The position numbers and the translations under genes are program-made. Below, piece by piece: positions 1 to 14,800 of a stretch of 64,000 nt of DNA. This DNA comes from Acanthococcus lagerstroemiae (lineage: Eukaryota > Arthropoda > Insecta > Hemiptera > Eriococcidae). The stretch spans positions 7,688,001 through 7,752,000 of the forward strand of contig CM063106.1 in the NCBI GenBank assembly GCA_031841125.1, written 5' to 3'. The notes beneath the pieces are model-generated. The model searched no databases. It saw only the letters and a list, made by a program, of their open reading frames with translations, and had not been told where the DNA came from. Each line of letters opens with the position of its first letter. The first letter of the stretch is position 1.

Positions 1-1228
1 CATTTAACAATTACGTTTAAACTTAACACATTCGTTTACATGGCGTCGTGTGAAACGGGCCTACGGGAATGACAGAGAACTATAATTTGAAACGCGGTTG
101 TCATAGCAACGCGTAGACGCACCACCACACCACTACCACCATCCCATTTTCACACTCGTTCATCTCGAAAACCTTTTTTTGCACAAGAGGCAGATTTCAT
201 GATTCCAGGTCACATATGAGAAATCAGATCTTTGATAAAATTTCAACCATTTTGAATAGTTTCTAGTTCAAAAACATGGACAGTTCGTGTGTTCGCTTTT
301 AAACTAATTTTGAACAGAACTACTTTTACACAACTTTGAATAAGCAGTCATTGGATTGGGACACAAAATGGCGTAGGTATTTCTGTTCCTATAATGGGTT
401 TATAGCGTTTTAACATAATTGACACTTATCAGCAAAGTTCCCTTTTAGATTTCAAAAAGATGCATCTCACGTGCCGAAATTGTGTATCTTTATTGATTCC
501 TCCTCTTGGGTGATACCTTGCTGTGGTGAGGAGACTTAAGTATAAAAAATAAACAACTCTATGAGGTTATATATCATGAAAATCGCAATCAAAAGCACCT
601 AGGAGAAGGCAAACTCCGACACATGAACCCTGTTGAAAGCAATGAAAAACTACAACAGTATCTCTTTCCAGGAAATGTAGCTTTTCTAAGTATTAATTAC
701 TGATGACGGCGTTCCAACAGGTAAATAATTTTTCCTGACGTAAAAAACTCCCCATTCGGATGTCCGGAAGGGAGCTACTTGGGGGAGCATCATCATCGGA
801 AAGTTTTGAAAAGAAAGGCACAATTAAAATATTACGAAATGAAAGAGCTTGCACAAGATAAGGAGAAATGAAGAGTTGCATCAAACCGGTCGTAAGACTG
901 ATAACCTTTTCATCATTATAGTGGGTCAATACGAAATTCTGTCTTTTTTATAAATATAAAATGAGGGGGCACTTTACAATACTTGCCTCGGGGTTCATGT
1001 CGCCTAAAATTGAACATGCTGGTTCAATGCTTGCTTGTATTTTTTCAAACTTTCATTTCTCGAATGATATTATAATTAATATTATATGGACGGTAATAGG
1101 AAAACTATCATGATATAATATAAACTGAAAGTTATTATGTTGTGATATAGTATCTGATATCAATAGCCAATCTCTGTTTGCCAGCCCTGTAAATTTGAGG
1201 TTCTTGTGTCAGAGTGAAACTATCCGAA
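1..1228. other. 3' flank of the CNT gene
   Basis: AT-rich sequence downstream of the CNT stop codon. Short open frames here (for example 693-929 minus) show no recognisable domain and are not called. No transposon ends were recognised. Confidence 0.4.
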
Positions 1229-2861
1229 TTAACAAGCCATACCTGCTATACTTGCTGTGATGAAACAAGTCACAACTCCTCCAATGTACGCTCGGAAAGC
1301 TAGTTTCGTTGCATCTTCTAATTTCAATGGACATATAGATGATATCATTGCTATCTGAGCTGCCACAGATCCAGGATTTGAAAATGAACATAATGCGTAT
1401 GTAGCAATTGCTTCAGATCTACGCTGTTGACAACAAAATGAAGTTCATCAGTTTTCCAAGACATAGTTTTCTTATGTCCTACTTAATATGAAAATGTACC
1501 AGCAATCGGGTATAAGACTTGAACTGCTGAAGTTTGACCTATTAGTTCGTGCATAAAAATGCTAAGATTCCTATAGCTGCAGGCTGTGTGTATTATATGT
1601 TTCTGAAGTCGGGTTTCTAAAAACTTATATGATGTACTAGTCTGTATAGTTCGAATTTGTTAAATTACTGGCTCTAATCTTTTGTCTTTCTTGAGCCTAG
1701 CCTGTTACAGACATAGAGACTAAATACACAGTTCATGGGCCATACGGAAAATGGGCACAATTTTATAGTACAAGACGCTGCTTGGAGAGCTGTTACGAGG
1801 GGTCACTGTAACCGTGAACCACTATGGCAATTCGTTCGGTGGCTTTCCAACACGGCGATTTACAGCTAAAAATGTTGTCTGTGTCCGAGAGAAATATGTA
1901 CTCGTACATTGCTGTACGAAAAAGGAAAAGAATTAATTAAAATCGGAGGCTCTTCGTAACTTTTCCATTTCGTCAACCTCCGCCCCTCCCGCACTAATGA
2001 AGTGCCGTCCTGTTTCCTAACGAGCTTGAAAATTTATGAATTTCCTTGCAATAATTATGTGGGAGGTACTCTTTCGTAGGCTTAAAGGTCAGTCAGGCTG
2101 ATTACTAGCCGAGCTCCAACAATCTTACTGTATACCAAGAACCTGGCCGCTATCTCCCTCCACTGATGGACACCAAACGCTATTTGGTTGCCTTCCCGGG
2201 AAATCGAAAAATGACGAGGGCAGATCTGTCATTCCATGGTCCAACTGGACAGAGACATGGACAGTCAAACCGAGCAATAACCAGCGAGACAAGTGGTTCT
2301 CAGTCATGTAGAGTGGAGGATCACTGACAGACAGAAAAATAGATTTTGTGATTGGTAACACTTTTTCCATGAACGATTTTTCAAAACCGCTGCGAACCAA
2401 AATGGATAGTTGTGACAAAGTGTTACGTAAAAATCTAGTATGTGCTCTTGAATTGCATCATCTATTTTGGAAAACTGTTGAATAAGTAGGAATCATGATT
2501 TTTGGTCGTCACAATGATCCCTAAAGACGTCTCCTTAAGCGATTGTACCGAAAATAGTACTTTTTTCAGGATGGCCTAAGGCCCGTAAATTTATACGAGT
2601 CATGAGAAGGTAGCTACTATTTGATGACAAAACAGAACAAAAGTATTTCGGTTTGCTCTACTCTACATTATAGTGATGTAATAAAATACCTGTATTACTC
2701 ACTGATAAAAGATTCTGAGCTTTAAATTCACCCAGTTTTTGGTAGGCTACGAACTCATTGATTATGACTTTTCTTGAGATCAATTCGCCCACTAGGTAAC
2801 ATTGCGACATGTCCACTCCGATGAGGTAAGCTACAGGCGTGAACACTTTACCGAGAAGTGA
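1229..2861 (-). CDS. CNT exons 11-12 (C-terminal binding half)
   Basis: Exon 11 (2861-2703) encodes SLLGKVFTPVAYLIGVD and VIINEFVAYQKL. The Glu of NEFVAY is the ribose-binding acidic residue of the family and is intact. Exon 12 (1423-1229) encodes RRSEAIATYALCSFSNPGS and ends ASIAGMAC then TAA. The Phe, Asn and Ser of the second binding motif (family CGFANFxS) are retained, with Ser for the usual Gly after Cys and Pro after Asn. The C-terminus stops soon after the last helix, so the long cytoplasmic tail of vertebrate CNTs is missing. The intron between the two exons (1424-2702) shows no recognisable gene. Confidence 0.92.
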
Positions 2862-5800
2862 CTAAAATAAAAATTAATTATTCGTTAATAACTAGTATGA
2901 GTGATCGATATTAAGTTCTATGGGAAACATGCGGAATTTGCGGCCTTTAAAATAACTGGGGACAACTTCATAGTAGGCCGGGTTAAAGTATCTGGATAGC
3001 AAGAGTCCGTCTTTCAACTGACTACTTAGGTGGATATAAACCTTCCCAAACTTATAATAGCAAGTAAAGGAACCCATCTTCATGAAATACCGTCATTCTC
3101 CAGTGGATGACATTCTTGATGGTCTTTTAGCTATAGATAACGTTCAAAACGTGCGTTGGCAGCGCTGATTGTCATGATATTATATCTTAGTCATTATTAT
3201 AAGTAATATGCAAAAATAGCTAAAAATAACAAATGGAATTACACAATTTTTAGTGGATGTCACCAGATGTCATCAACTAAATGATATAGAATTTCATTTC
3301 TAGTTGATGTCACAACTGGTTGCTGGTGTTCATTTTTAAATAAAATTACTGAATATAGGTATTACAAATTGGAATATAGTAATAATACGTTTGTGTGCTC
3401 TTTTAATAGATGACAAAGAAGAGACCATCGTCGTGGGCTTATTGACCCGTCTGCGGGGAGTAATTCCCATTATATTTGAGTCTGCAGCTCTTCTTCACTC
3501 GGTGACCAGCAGTACGAAGTGAGAGGTCGAACGACTGCGCTATCTTCCTGTCGAATGCACGTATCACTAGCCCCGTGGTTTATGACGGCGAGTTCAACGA
3601 GCACCGGCAAGTAGCGCCTTACCCACTTACAGCTTTCAGATACTGGCGACCGATTACACACTTCGCGAAAGCCTCTGCTGTAAGTGGTTTTAACTCAGTG
3701 TACGTTATCAGAATGCGGTGTTACGAGGGTTACGAGTTCTTTCTTGCATTACTGATAACGATGCCGGCGTTGGGAATCGAACCCGGTGCCTTCAGGCATG
3801 AAGCCGAGTTCTTACCGGTACGCCACAGAGCCAAGACCATAAAGAAGCTATTCACCAAGCCGGATGGAAAAGGTCCTTTTTGATGTGAAGAGAGGCATAG
3901 AGGTTACAACTGCTGCAAAAAAGCATGATGTGCCCCGATCAACGTTGATAGCCAATAATGAAAGAAAAGTATGCAGAAAACAAAATGGGTCCGAATCCTA
4001 CATTATGCCCCAAGATAGAAGAAGATTTAGTCACGTGGATTACCGAATGCGCCCGAAAAAGATTCCCAATTACAAGAGATCAGTTGAAACTCATTTAATT
4101 TCAGCTCTGTAGAGAAGATTTGTGTTGAAAAACATGCAAGAATGGAATGCTATCTTTGTTAATCTGAAACATGACATTCCTCTGAAATTATTTAATTTGT
4201 TTGTGAACTTCTAGATTGGACCTTCTCCTATCTCTGGCAACTCGAGAATCTGCACCAGTTCCAGCAGTTTCAATACCTATAAAAACAGTTATCAGCTCGA
4301 ACATCAGACTTCCACTTTATTCCAGTGCAATATTGAATCTTTCCTCGCCTGGAAGAAAATTCTTACCGGCCAAAATCAATTGAAAAAAGAAGAAAACTAA
4401 CAAAGAACAAGAGCGACCTCAGAAGCGTGGCGGGAGCAGGCCAAAATGATACTAGAAATATCTAAGGAACTATAGAACTGGAAAAGGCAGAAAGGGAAGT
4501 GGTAATGGAAGAACTAAATAGAAAAAAGAAGAGAAAGAAAAGACTCTGAAGCAAAGAGCTCTGAAGAAGGAAAAGAAAGAAAATGCTCGAAAAACGAAAC
4601 CTACAGCGGTGAAGAAGGATAAGGGAAAACTTGCAGTGACTGGGAAGAATGAAAATAGCCAGGAAAAGAAAGTTGGTCAAGAAAAAACAACAACTACACA
4701 ACTTGCACAAAGTCGCAAACAAAGACGAATTTCTCAAAATGAAGATTCATCCGATTTTGAAAAAGTGGATGACCCGACAGAGATAAGCTATCAAGAAAGT
4801 GCCTCGGAAGCAGATTATGCGGAATGTTTTTATTGCCAGGGTAAAAAAAAAAAGCTATTTGCTTTACTCCTTACTGATTTGATATTGAACTTGTAATGAG
4901 ATTTTACTTTTTTTCAGAAAGGTTCATTGGAGATAAAGAGGGAGGGGACTGGACAAGCTGCAGTAAATGTCAACTTTGGATTCACGTGCTCTGTGCTGAA
5001 GTAGATGACCAGTTTTGCCATGTCTGCGAATTCTGTAGGAAGAAATATTAATTTAGGTTGAGGAGTGTATTTTTAAATGTTGTCTCTCTAAACAAAGCTT
5101 TATTTTCATTTTTTATTCTCAAGAAATAATCCTTGCATGCTGTGATATTCAATTGAGGACATAATGCTCAACTTTTCAAATACCTATCTAAAGAGATTCT
5201 TCACCTATTGTAAATAGAACAATAATTCTAAGCATCTATTTAACAGTGTCATCCGTTGAAGAATTTCTGTGCCATCCACTGAGAAATTAACCTCCGGTAG
5301 TTGAATTAGACCTTCCCTAAAGTAAAAAATCATTAAAAAATGAACTCGATCCGCAAACAAAGAAGAGGGGCTTCGATCTATAATTGTATCAGCATTTTCA
5401 GATATATTGTATGCGATACCAATCATTTTGAGGTTCCAAATATAATCAGAGAAAACAATCCTTAAGATGTTATCCACTAGAGAATGACGGTGTAAGTTTT
5501 CATTTATTGAAAATCTCTACGAGTAAAAATTTGTAACCTTAATGGAAAGTCCACGCACACATATCATTTGAATAATCTGAAAGATAGACATCTCCGTTTT
5601 CATTTCCGCACTTTTTTCTCATTTTATTTAATAAACTTACAACGAGGTTGGTGTTTTCAAATCCGATTAAAGTTGCTAGCCACAAGACGACCGCGTCTCC
5701 GAAGGCTACCAAAGATATGAAAGCAATCAAAGAAGCTATGATTCCAGTAACCATATTGATTGCGGATATTGCACCGTCACAACCTGCTGACAATGTACTC

Positions 5801-8800
5801 TTATATTTCTTCCTGATAACATTCCATTTTACAATTATTAACATTTTGAAACTTATGCAAGAAAAGGAATTAGTAAGTAAGTATAGGTACAGGCGTGAAA
5901 ATATAAAGTAATAAACACTATAGTTCTACAGAGCGTCAGATTTCATTGTGTCTCACTTACTCATTATCGCCTTCTACACTCAGAGATTTCGCCGATGTCA
6001 TCGACGGTTCCGTTTCTGGGTATAATAGTTTTGAAAGACTAAGAGCTGCTGGGGCAGACATAACGGAAGCCGTAACCAGGTAACCTGGATTCACCCCGAA
6101 AGCGACATACGCGGCAAATACAGAGCCTGCAAATATCCGGTACGTGGAAATGGATCCAAGAATTCACGAACACGTGCGAACTTTTTCAGATTTGTAACGC
6201 AGCATTATTTCTTCGAGTTACTTACCAGCTACTGTAGATAGTTGTCCTAACATGACAGCTTGTAATTCGGATTTAGTTAACCGGCTCAGGTATGGTTTTA
6301 CTACCAGCATTGCTTCAGTCTGTAGAATCCAAAAAACACAGGTGAATCCAATAATTAAAAAGTACGCAGATTGGAGAGACAGCTTGTATACCAATAAGGG
6401 AGAGCCTAAGGGCATTTGCCCCATCCTAACCCGAATCTCTAGAAATTCCAGATTTTACCGGAATTCTTATGTTTTTCTCCAGGTAAAAGATGGGTATTGT
6501 CCCATTTCGGAATTACCTTTCCCATGGTTCAACTGAAGAACTGATTGTTGTGTTATCATTCTTTAAGTAATGATGATATGTAATACTCATGAAAATGGTC
6601 TATTTTATAGATGCGGGGAGGGGGAGGGGGTTGTAGAACAACTGATCTAACTATAGGTACAGTAAAAGACAAGAAACGACGAGAAGAGGGCTAAGACAGC
6701 CCTAGCAGCCTTCCTGAAGTAATGCTCGAAAGAGCGGATTCCAGGAATCGGGTTGAGAGTAAAAGTATTAGAAGAGGGAGTACAGACCTACGTATGTCTA
6801 TAATAATATTACCTACTATTAATTTACACTCATCAGTTTTTCTCTTTTTCTCAAACAGCAGCATAATATTATCACGCTCACCATGCCGAGAAAAACGCTG
6901 ACGCAGCAGTTTACTGATTCTATGGCTGTGGTTCCCAGAACTTTCTGCAAGCACCATCCTAATGTTGTGAAAACTTTTTGTAGTATTCGAAGATGAAATA
7001 AAATCTCGACTATGAAGTTCACGAAGAAAATTACGGATAAGCTCTGCAAATATACAAAGAACAATAATTAATTAACTTTCTTACATTTTCCAAGAGTCAA
7101 TCATAAATGGAGTTGAAATTCCCGTTAATAGGTATACCCTCAAACCAAATGAGAACATTGCAATACTTATGTTTCATGCATAATACCAGTTTCCTGAGTA
7201 GGTATATATATTCTTTATGCTTTATGTTTTTATTATCCGATTATGAAGTTTACCTGAAATGCGAATATAGCCTGCTTGTACACTAGATCATCACTATAGA
7301 CGAATGCGGCTCCATGGTAACTGTATGATAAGAATGTTTCAATTTTATCGCCAACATGTTCGAAAAACAATCTTCCTGCTTTCCATCGAACAGTACATAA
7401 GGCCATGATGACTTGCAGTAATGTGCCTTTGTATACAATGCCCCATTGAACCTTCACATAAGAGTATGTATACTAGTTAGAAAAGTGAGTGGGACATTGT
7501 TCCACGAAAGAGCTGGCTGTCGAACAAAACTATGGTATTATGGATCGCGAACAAAAAATGTTCAGGTATTTCAACTTTTTAAATCGAAAAAAGTAGTAAT
7601 TTTCAATTTTTTTCTGATTGAGGTAATGATAATCCCCTTATCCTTTATTTACGCCGCTCGCGTAGACTCAAACAACTTTTTGTTGAAACCCAGGAAATAT
7701 TTTTTTATTCTACAAATAGTAACTGCAAGAGGGCTATTGTGGTTTATCACCATGGGCGCAAAATAGGGAGCTTTTCGGTTTAGTCCCTCAAAAAACTAAT
7801 ACCAGCGAAAGAACTTTAAGTGTTATTTTAATACTGTGAAGAGGGGCTATTTGGAAATCGTGGGGCTATTTGAGAAAGTCGTGTTTTTCTCACAAGATCA
7901 TGGCAACCTTAACAATACTAAAGCACTAGAACGAAATGAGTGTAGACATACGCCATTTTCTATTTAGTTCAGTTCCGAGAAAAGAAAATCGGGTGCGCGG
8001 GAGCGACCGCGCTGCCGAGTTTCGTTTCACGGAACAAGCTGGATAGAAAATGGCGTATGTCGACACTTGGGTGTTCTAGTGCTCTAACAATACTAGGTAC
8101 GCAGAAGTTTTAATATGAGAGAAAGAACCATGTAGAGGACATCTTGGTTCCCTATTGTCATACGTGCCTGTCTAGTCTAGGTATTTGGAGAAAATCTCAG
8201 AGCTCGGTATCAGAACATACAAAAAATTGAACTTTTTTACAAACTTTTCGCTCATGTTCTGTATTTTTACATATTTTTCTCACGTATTCAAATGTACTTT
8301 CCAAACAGCCCCAAATAGCGGGAAATTTTCTTGCTGTCTTCGGTCGCCTCTACCGCACCACCCACTCGCACTGCCATTTTGGTTAAAACATAAAATTAAA
8401 GTCAAAGATTTAGGGAATCCAATGAGCCGTCGTGAAACATCGTGCAGACAATAAAACTTTCGTTATAACAAGAAATATCGAAAAAACTTTCCAAATATCC
8501 CCTCACTACGGTATCTATCAACCCTCAATGAGCCTCCCGCCCACTCCAGGCCGGCCATTGCGCTTATGATCACCTCTGTCATTAGTTTAACATTTATAAA
8601 GCCGAGGATAACGAGGAAATGACTTAAGGAGCCTGACATAGGAAGACGAGTGTTTCATTTGTTACTAAGGGGAGGGGGGAAGCTTGTAACCTCGTCTTCT
8701 TGAAAGTTATTTTCTTTGTTTCTTTGCACTTGCCAGAAACGTTATTTTCACTTGGTGACGTGTATAGTACCCATTTGTATAATACTGCCATTAACCATTT

Positions 8801-11800
8801 TACCTCACTAACCTCTGATTTAAAAACACCGAGTTTCACTAGAGACGCTATATGCAGGGGCGAAACAAAGGGGGGTGTTACACCCCCCCAGGGTCGTCAG
8901 TGCAGTTGGAAAATTCGGCAAATCGGCAGTTGGCGAACGATAAATGTAATAAATGAATGGCCACTCGGCAAAATATTTATATTCAATTCATTGTATTCGG
9001 CAAATTTTCAGTTGTCACCTCCCTAGAAAAAACAGCTAGTTTCGCCCCTGGCTGTATGTTTCTATCAGTTCTATGGCTACTGAATCCACATTTTATTAAT
9101 AATACTCGAACTCGACATGCACTCGATACATGACTGCGACGTGACAAGCAGTACCCTAATGTCCATAAATAATCGATTGAAAAAGTTATGTACAATTCAA
9201 GTTCGACAATTGTACCGGTACCTAAATAGGTAGGCATTGAGACTAAAATTAGATAAAAACAAACTCACGTGAGATGGATGCTTGGAGAAAACGTAGCTAC
9301 ACGTAAATATGACTACTAATCCCAGCAAGGACCTTAGTCTGTTCAGATCATTCGTGTCATATACTAAAAACAGTCCAAATAATAGCCCCGGAATGACGTA
9401 AAATGATCTGCAACAAAAAGTTCCGCATTACAATCGGATCATTCTTAGAGAATAAACCTAATAATTATGATATTGGTTCAGACTCTCTATAAACTTATTT
9501 CAGTTCAGCTGCATAGCGTGAACCCTTATTAAAATTAAAATTTTAATTGAGTCCCGTAGGGATAATTAAACCTATAAATTTTTTTGCAGTAGCTGCACTA
9601 GAATTGTTAGAAATTGGTCTGACGGTCCCCCAAATATTTTGTGTACGGTCTAAAACTATTGCCTGATTTATTTCAGATTTTCTGAAAAATATCAACATGG
9701 CGCCCATGGCCTTTAAAGCTTAACGCGAGTTTTCCAGAAAACAACTTATTGCGCGACAAAATATCAATATGGCGCCCATCGCCTTTAAAGCTTAATGGGA
9801 GTTTTCCAGAAAATAACTTATTGTCCGACAACGTCCCGCTATGTGGCAATTACCAAGAGACCCGTCCCACTAAAGAGAGATGAGGCCCTCATTACTTTTA
9901 TGTCTCAGAATTAGATGAAATTTCGAACATCATCTTGAGGGGGGGGGGGAGTATTCACTAGCTTAAAATTGTATTTTTGGAGGATTTTAAAAATTGGAGT
10001 TGGGAGAACTAAATTTTGAAGGAAACCGATTTCACCTAAAAATGTTGGTTCTTCTTTTTTTTAGGTGGGCATAGATTTGATTTTCAGCCCTGATTCCGAA
10101 TATGTACTTCAAGTTCAAGCTTACCTAAGGCTCTGAAAAATGTTAGAGAAACTTTCTTGGCCACCTCCTCCCATTCCTCGATAACTATGCGGCGCCTGTC
10201 ACTAACAGTTTTAAAAAGATAAAATATCATTTCAAACTTTCTCAAAAATATATCGGTTTAAGAGCCCAAACCAATTTTTGTGAGTTTTTCAAAATTAAAT
10301 TACAGAAAAAACACAAAATTCTGTTCGCCCAAAAATGTTGGTTTTGGAAAAGATAAGAAAAAAACTATTTTAGATCAGATTTGTAGTGCTAATTTCGAAT
10401 GCCAACTGTGAATCAGGGATGGAAATGGAAGTTGAAAGCTGGATGGTGGAAGCCAGAAGCCTATGAATTTTATCTAAAGATAGCAGAAGCTAAGAGTTGA
10501 ATGCCTGATGCAAAAAATTGGAAGCTGGTAGCGGAAGTCAATTATTTTTTAACTTCTTTTAGCTTCTTCTTTCTGCCACTTAATCCTTCTACATTTGAAG
10601 AGCGTTTTTCCGAAACATGTGAAGTCCATTTTTATAATTTTTGCGATTTTAGCGCTGGTTCTTCATATGCCCGAACCATAGTATTCATACTACCAGGTTC
10701 CAATCTAGCTTCTTTCCGCAGTTCTATGCCATTTCAAGTGATTGTAGTTTATATTGGTTGTTTCAAAACATGATTAAGTCCACGGATTGTGATAGATAAT
10801 ATTGTTTACATTTTTGTGTAGAAAACAAAAGTGCATTATTGGGATTCCATTTGAATCGTACCCAGCTTCTAGCAGTCCCAGCACTACGTTCGGATCTTCA
10901 TATTGTGGGAATTTGTTACATTCAGAACAAAATGGTCACTTGAATTTTTTTAATGATTCTTTCATTATTTCCAGCACAGTATACAATTTTACTATTTAAA
11001 TTTCTCCTGCATTGTTGCATTCGACCTTTTTCAGAAAAATTTGGGACAATCGTTTTTTCAAACCGTGCTAAGTCCATAATTTTTTTAATGTATTTAAATG
11101 GTGTAATTTTCTTTGCCTATACACTTTCAATTCTAGTGTGAGGGAGTATCATTCTCAGAGAGTTCAATGTTGCCAACAAAGAAAACTCGAAGAAATAATA
11201 TTCAAATATGCTTGGTGTCGACAGTTTTCCTTATTTATCTCAATATCAGTTATTTGGACTTAGCACGTTTTGGAAGAACGCTCTTCATTTGCGCATTTTA
11301 CGTTTATTTCACCATTTACATCAGTCTGGTTCGATTAATGTACTAACGCTAGAATATTATAAGTTTTATGACAAAATCAATCAAAAAATTAAAACTCATA
11401 GCGCTAAATTAAAAAACACAAACTCCCCTTGAAAAATTTTTGATGGGCATGGAGATGGAAGCTGGAAGCCAAAAAACAGAAAGTTAAAAGTTTTTGTATT
11501 TAAGCAAAAAGTCGGAAGTTGGAAGCAGTTTCAGTGTGGGAATACTGAAAGCCGGAAGTGAAGCTAATTCATTCAGATTTTCCATCCCTGCTGTGAATGT
11601 CCCTTGTCCTCCCCATTCACAGTTTTTTCATAAACCGGCATAAACTTTAATTTTGCACTTTTTATTTCAGTCAGATAGTCCTAAATTTAGCGCTAAACTT
11701 TTTTTTCTCCTATTTTCACTGCTGATATTGGATTTGATCTGAAATTGTGCGACAATATAAGAACAAATGCGGACCTGACTTCCGAAACGCGCTTAGTCCA

Positions 11801-14800
11801 AAATTAAAAAATTGAGATTTTAGCGCTATCTGGTGGAGAAGAAAAAAATACACATACCAGCGTTCACCGCGAATTTCTATCTCTATTAGGAGGCGAGCTA
11901 TATGAGTTCAAAGCACTGATACGACTATGATAGTAAATAGGACCTTAGGTTGCATTTTTTTTTTTAATTTTCCAAATTTCTGTGTTTTGGACTAAGGGCA
12001 TTTTGGAAGTCAGCTCTTCTATTGTACATATTGCAATAATTATTAGTAGATAGAATGAGTGCGTAAAGTTTTCATATTGATCCAAAGGCTATGAAATATT
12101 TTTTCAAAAAACAAGAAAAAAACCTGCTTAGTGCTTACCCAGTGGATTAAGCAAAGCGATAATCTCAAAAATATAATTTGGATCGTAACATTTTTTATGA
12201 TGAACTACAATTTTTTATAGAAAATATTCTCAGAATATTTAGATAACTTAATTCAGTGGGCAATCGTCAGTTAACAGATTAAATGAAAATATCTAGCATA
12301 ATTTTGAACTGAAAAAATTGAAAATTCTATCATTACCTTACCCCATGTACTTTATACACCTACGCAAATCCAAGATAGGCAATTAGACTTGAGACTAGAA
12401 ATAGTAACTGACATCTCTGCAGCAGCTGCACACCGTAGTGTATCGTTCTTTTGAAAACAATGCTCATAGAAAATGAGAATACACCTCAAAATTCTGACAC
12501 TAAAATTCTTGTAATGAATCTTTATTGAATCAAAACCTAACAATGGTAAAAGCTTTTCTTCGGCCGCATAATGTACTCCCCTCTTAGAAGAGAAACATTT
12601 TATTTTTTAATCATAAAATAATAAATACCCATTTGAAGTTTGGTTAACGGTTTTCGCGATGCACGCATGTCAGAGTGGCTCCCCTGGCCCCGGAAACTAT
12701 CCTTTCGAGTATCTCATCAGTGACCAGAGGGACGCACTGAGGCTGGCCCGACTAAATTAGGATCTGGATTCTGGAGCAGAATCATTCTTAGGAGAGCGAT
12801 GAACAATTCTTCGAAAAACTCCTAATAAACCTAACTGTATTCATCTAGACTACTTTCCGATTCCTCTAGAGCAGCGGTTCTCAAAGTGTGGGTCGCGACC
12901 CTTTTCTGGGCCGCGAAAAAACCTAGATGGGTCGTGGAAAATTCTGAAAAACTCAACTATTGCATTACTACTATTGAACCGAAGTGGCTGTTCATGATCA
13001 TGTTCTCATTCATTTACCTCCCTACTTTTGGAAATGGGTCGCGAAAAATTGGCTAACTTCGAAATTGGGTCGTCATCCACAAAAGTTTGAGAACCGCTGT
13101 TCTAAAGCATTGCCAAGTGACTTTTAATACTTGTACAGTACGCAAATAATTAAAAAAGGAGGGGAGGGGAATTCATTCACTTTTTCAATGTTGCCAACTG
13201 CTCCAAATTTTATTTGTTTCTTGTAAGAAATCTTATCTCTTGCGACTTCAAGTATAAGTCTATAAATATCCTCTCTCTATATAGACGACCTGAATCTGCT
13301 GCGCGATACATAAAAATACAGTAATAATAATAATAATAACAATACGCTAATCTCAAACTCTTAAACTAATATTTCAATCGGATGCTGTTAAGATTAAGAT
13401 ATTACGTAATCTATAATTTTTCTCCCTTGTGATAAATTTCATTGAATACATGTAGAACGAAATGTGCCTTAGTAGCAGCAGAAATAGCAATTGGTACCTT
13501 GATCTCACGAACCGTGGCAATCATTTCTTTGGTCACAACATCCTCGTCGAGATTCATTTTATAGTCACGGAATTTCGAAAACTTATCAACAAATCGGTAT
13601 GAAGTCGAAAATAATAACAGCCGTAATATTGAGTAAGAAGCCAAGAGTTTCTTATCGAGTGTGTAATTGTGTACCTACTATTTCACATTAATTGACACCA
13701 CGTTGTGTCAAATTTTATTCTTGTGTTATGAAGTTGGACTGTGGCGACGAAAAATGTGCTCGTAATACTCGAAAAATTTTGTGAATTTTGCTAGCTACAA
13801 AATATGCATTCGTGAAATCCCAAGGACAGAATTTTCTTTTTCAATTAAAGACTTTTTCAGGCGTCAAGTTTTCCATTTAGTGTGGTATAGGGAACTAATG
13901 GGGTTCCAAATTATTTGATTTTAGGTTAGTGGCTTAGAACTTTGTCCTTTGACCGCTTCGTAGCCCAGCTTTCTCATTAGCTCTTGCTTTGCTTGGGTGA
14001 TCCCTAGCCAGACTTCTGCCTTTCTGTCTGTGTTTATTTGTGTATCCAGAAGTCGCTTCGTTCACGCTTATCCTGGAATCACCACTAAGCGCTTCGCCTT
14101 GTAGGATTTTAATGTTTCTATTTTCCTTCTCAAGAGGAAGTGATGACGATAAAAAATAGAAATTTAGTATACAAAAAGGAAATAATTTCTTTCAAAGTTC
14201 TTTAACTTTCCAACAACTCGAGTTGGTGAGCTTATCTGTTTCAGATTTATATGAAATTATAATCTTCAGAAAGTAAATGGGTTAAATGGTGAACATTGCC
14301 AAAAAATTGAAAGAAAAATTATTTAGTTTCTATTTTCCAAATTTCTACAAATGTTTTGAAATCCGGAAATACCGCCATTCAACGATAATGAACGGAAACA
14401 TTCAAATCGTTTCACTCTGATTCACATATAGAATCACAATGTTCCGCAACATTCACTCGTAGAGTTAAAAATTAATTTCATTTCGTCACCTCAAAACACT
14501 TTTTCAGTAAAAGAATCTCCTACCATACTGAGTTTATTTTCATAAACAGGAAATTGGCTGGAGATGAAGAGAGAACAAAATTATTTTCAGTTGGCGGGAT
14601 TCTGAATCGAAAGGGTACCACTTGTCGAGATTTTACTGTAATGTACGTCAGCATTAGCGATCGTTCATTTCACGAGGGGGAGGGGGGGCGCGTGTAAAGC
14701 AATTTTTTTCCGAAGGACATTTCATTTTCTTTAAGTCTACTTCTGGATTTTAAGATTTCTGAACCAATACAGCCTCTGTTACGAGAAGGAAGCGAGAAAG

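Noticed and set aside
2892..3083. A 63-codon minus-strand frame between CNT exons 10 and 11
   Set aside because: The neighbouring exons join in phase without it, and no family block of CNT transporters is missing. It resembles nothing known.
4462..4737. A 91-codon Phe/Leu/Ser-rich minus-strand frame that looks like membrane segments
   Set aside because: It is the antisense of the lysine-rich linker in the pogo-like remnant.
5205..5477. A 90-codon minus-strand frame in a CNT intron
   Set aside because: Reads smoothly but has no recognisable motif and no strong splice sites matching the CNT phases. Treated as chance or an unrecognised repeat.
13411..13644. A 77-codon minus-strand frame ending HVFNEIYHKGEKL, considered as a CNT N-terminal exon
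   Set aside because: Its possible donor phase does not fit the next exon, and a better N-terminus was found at 31 and 43 kb.
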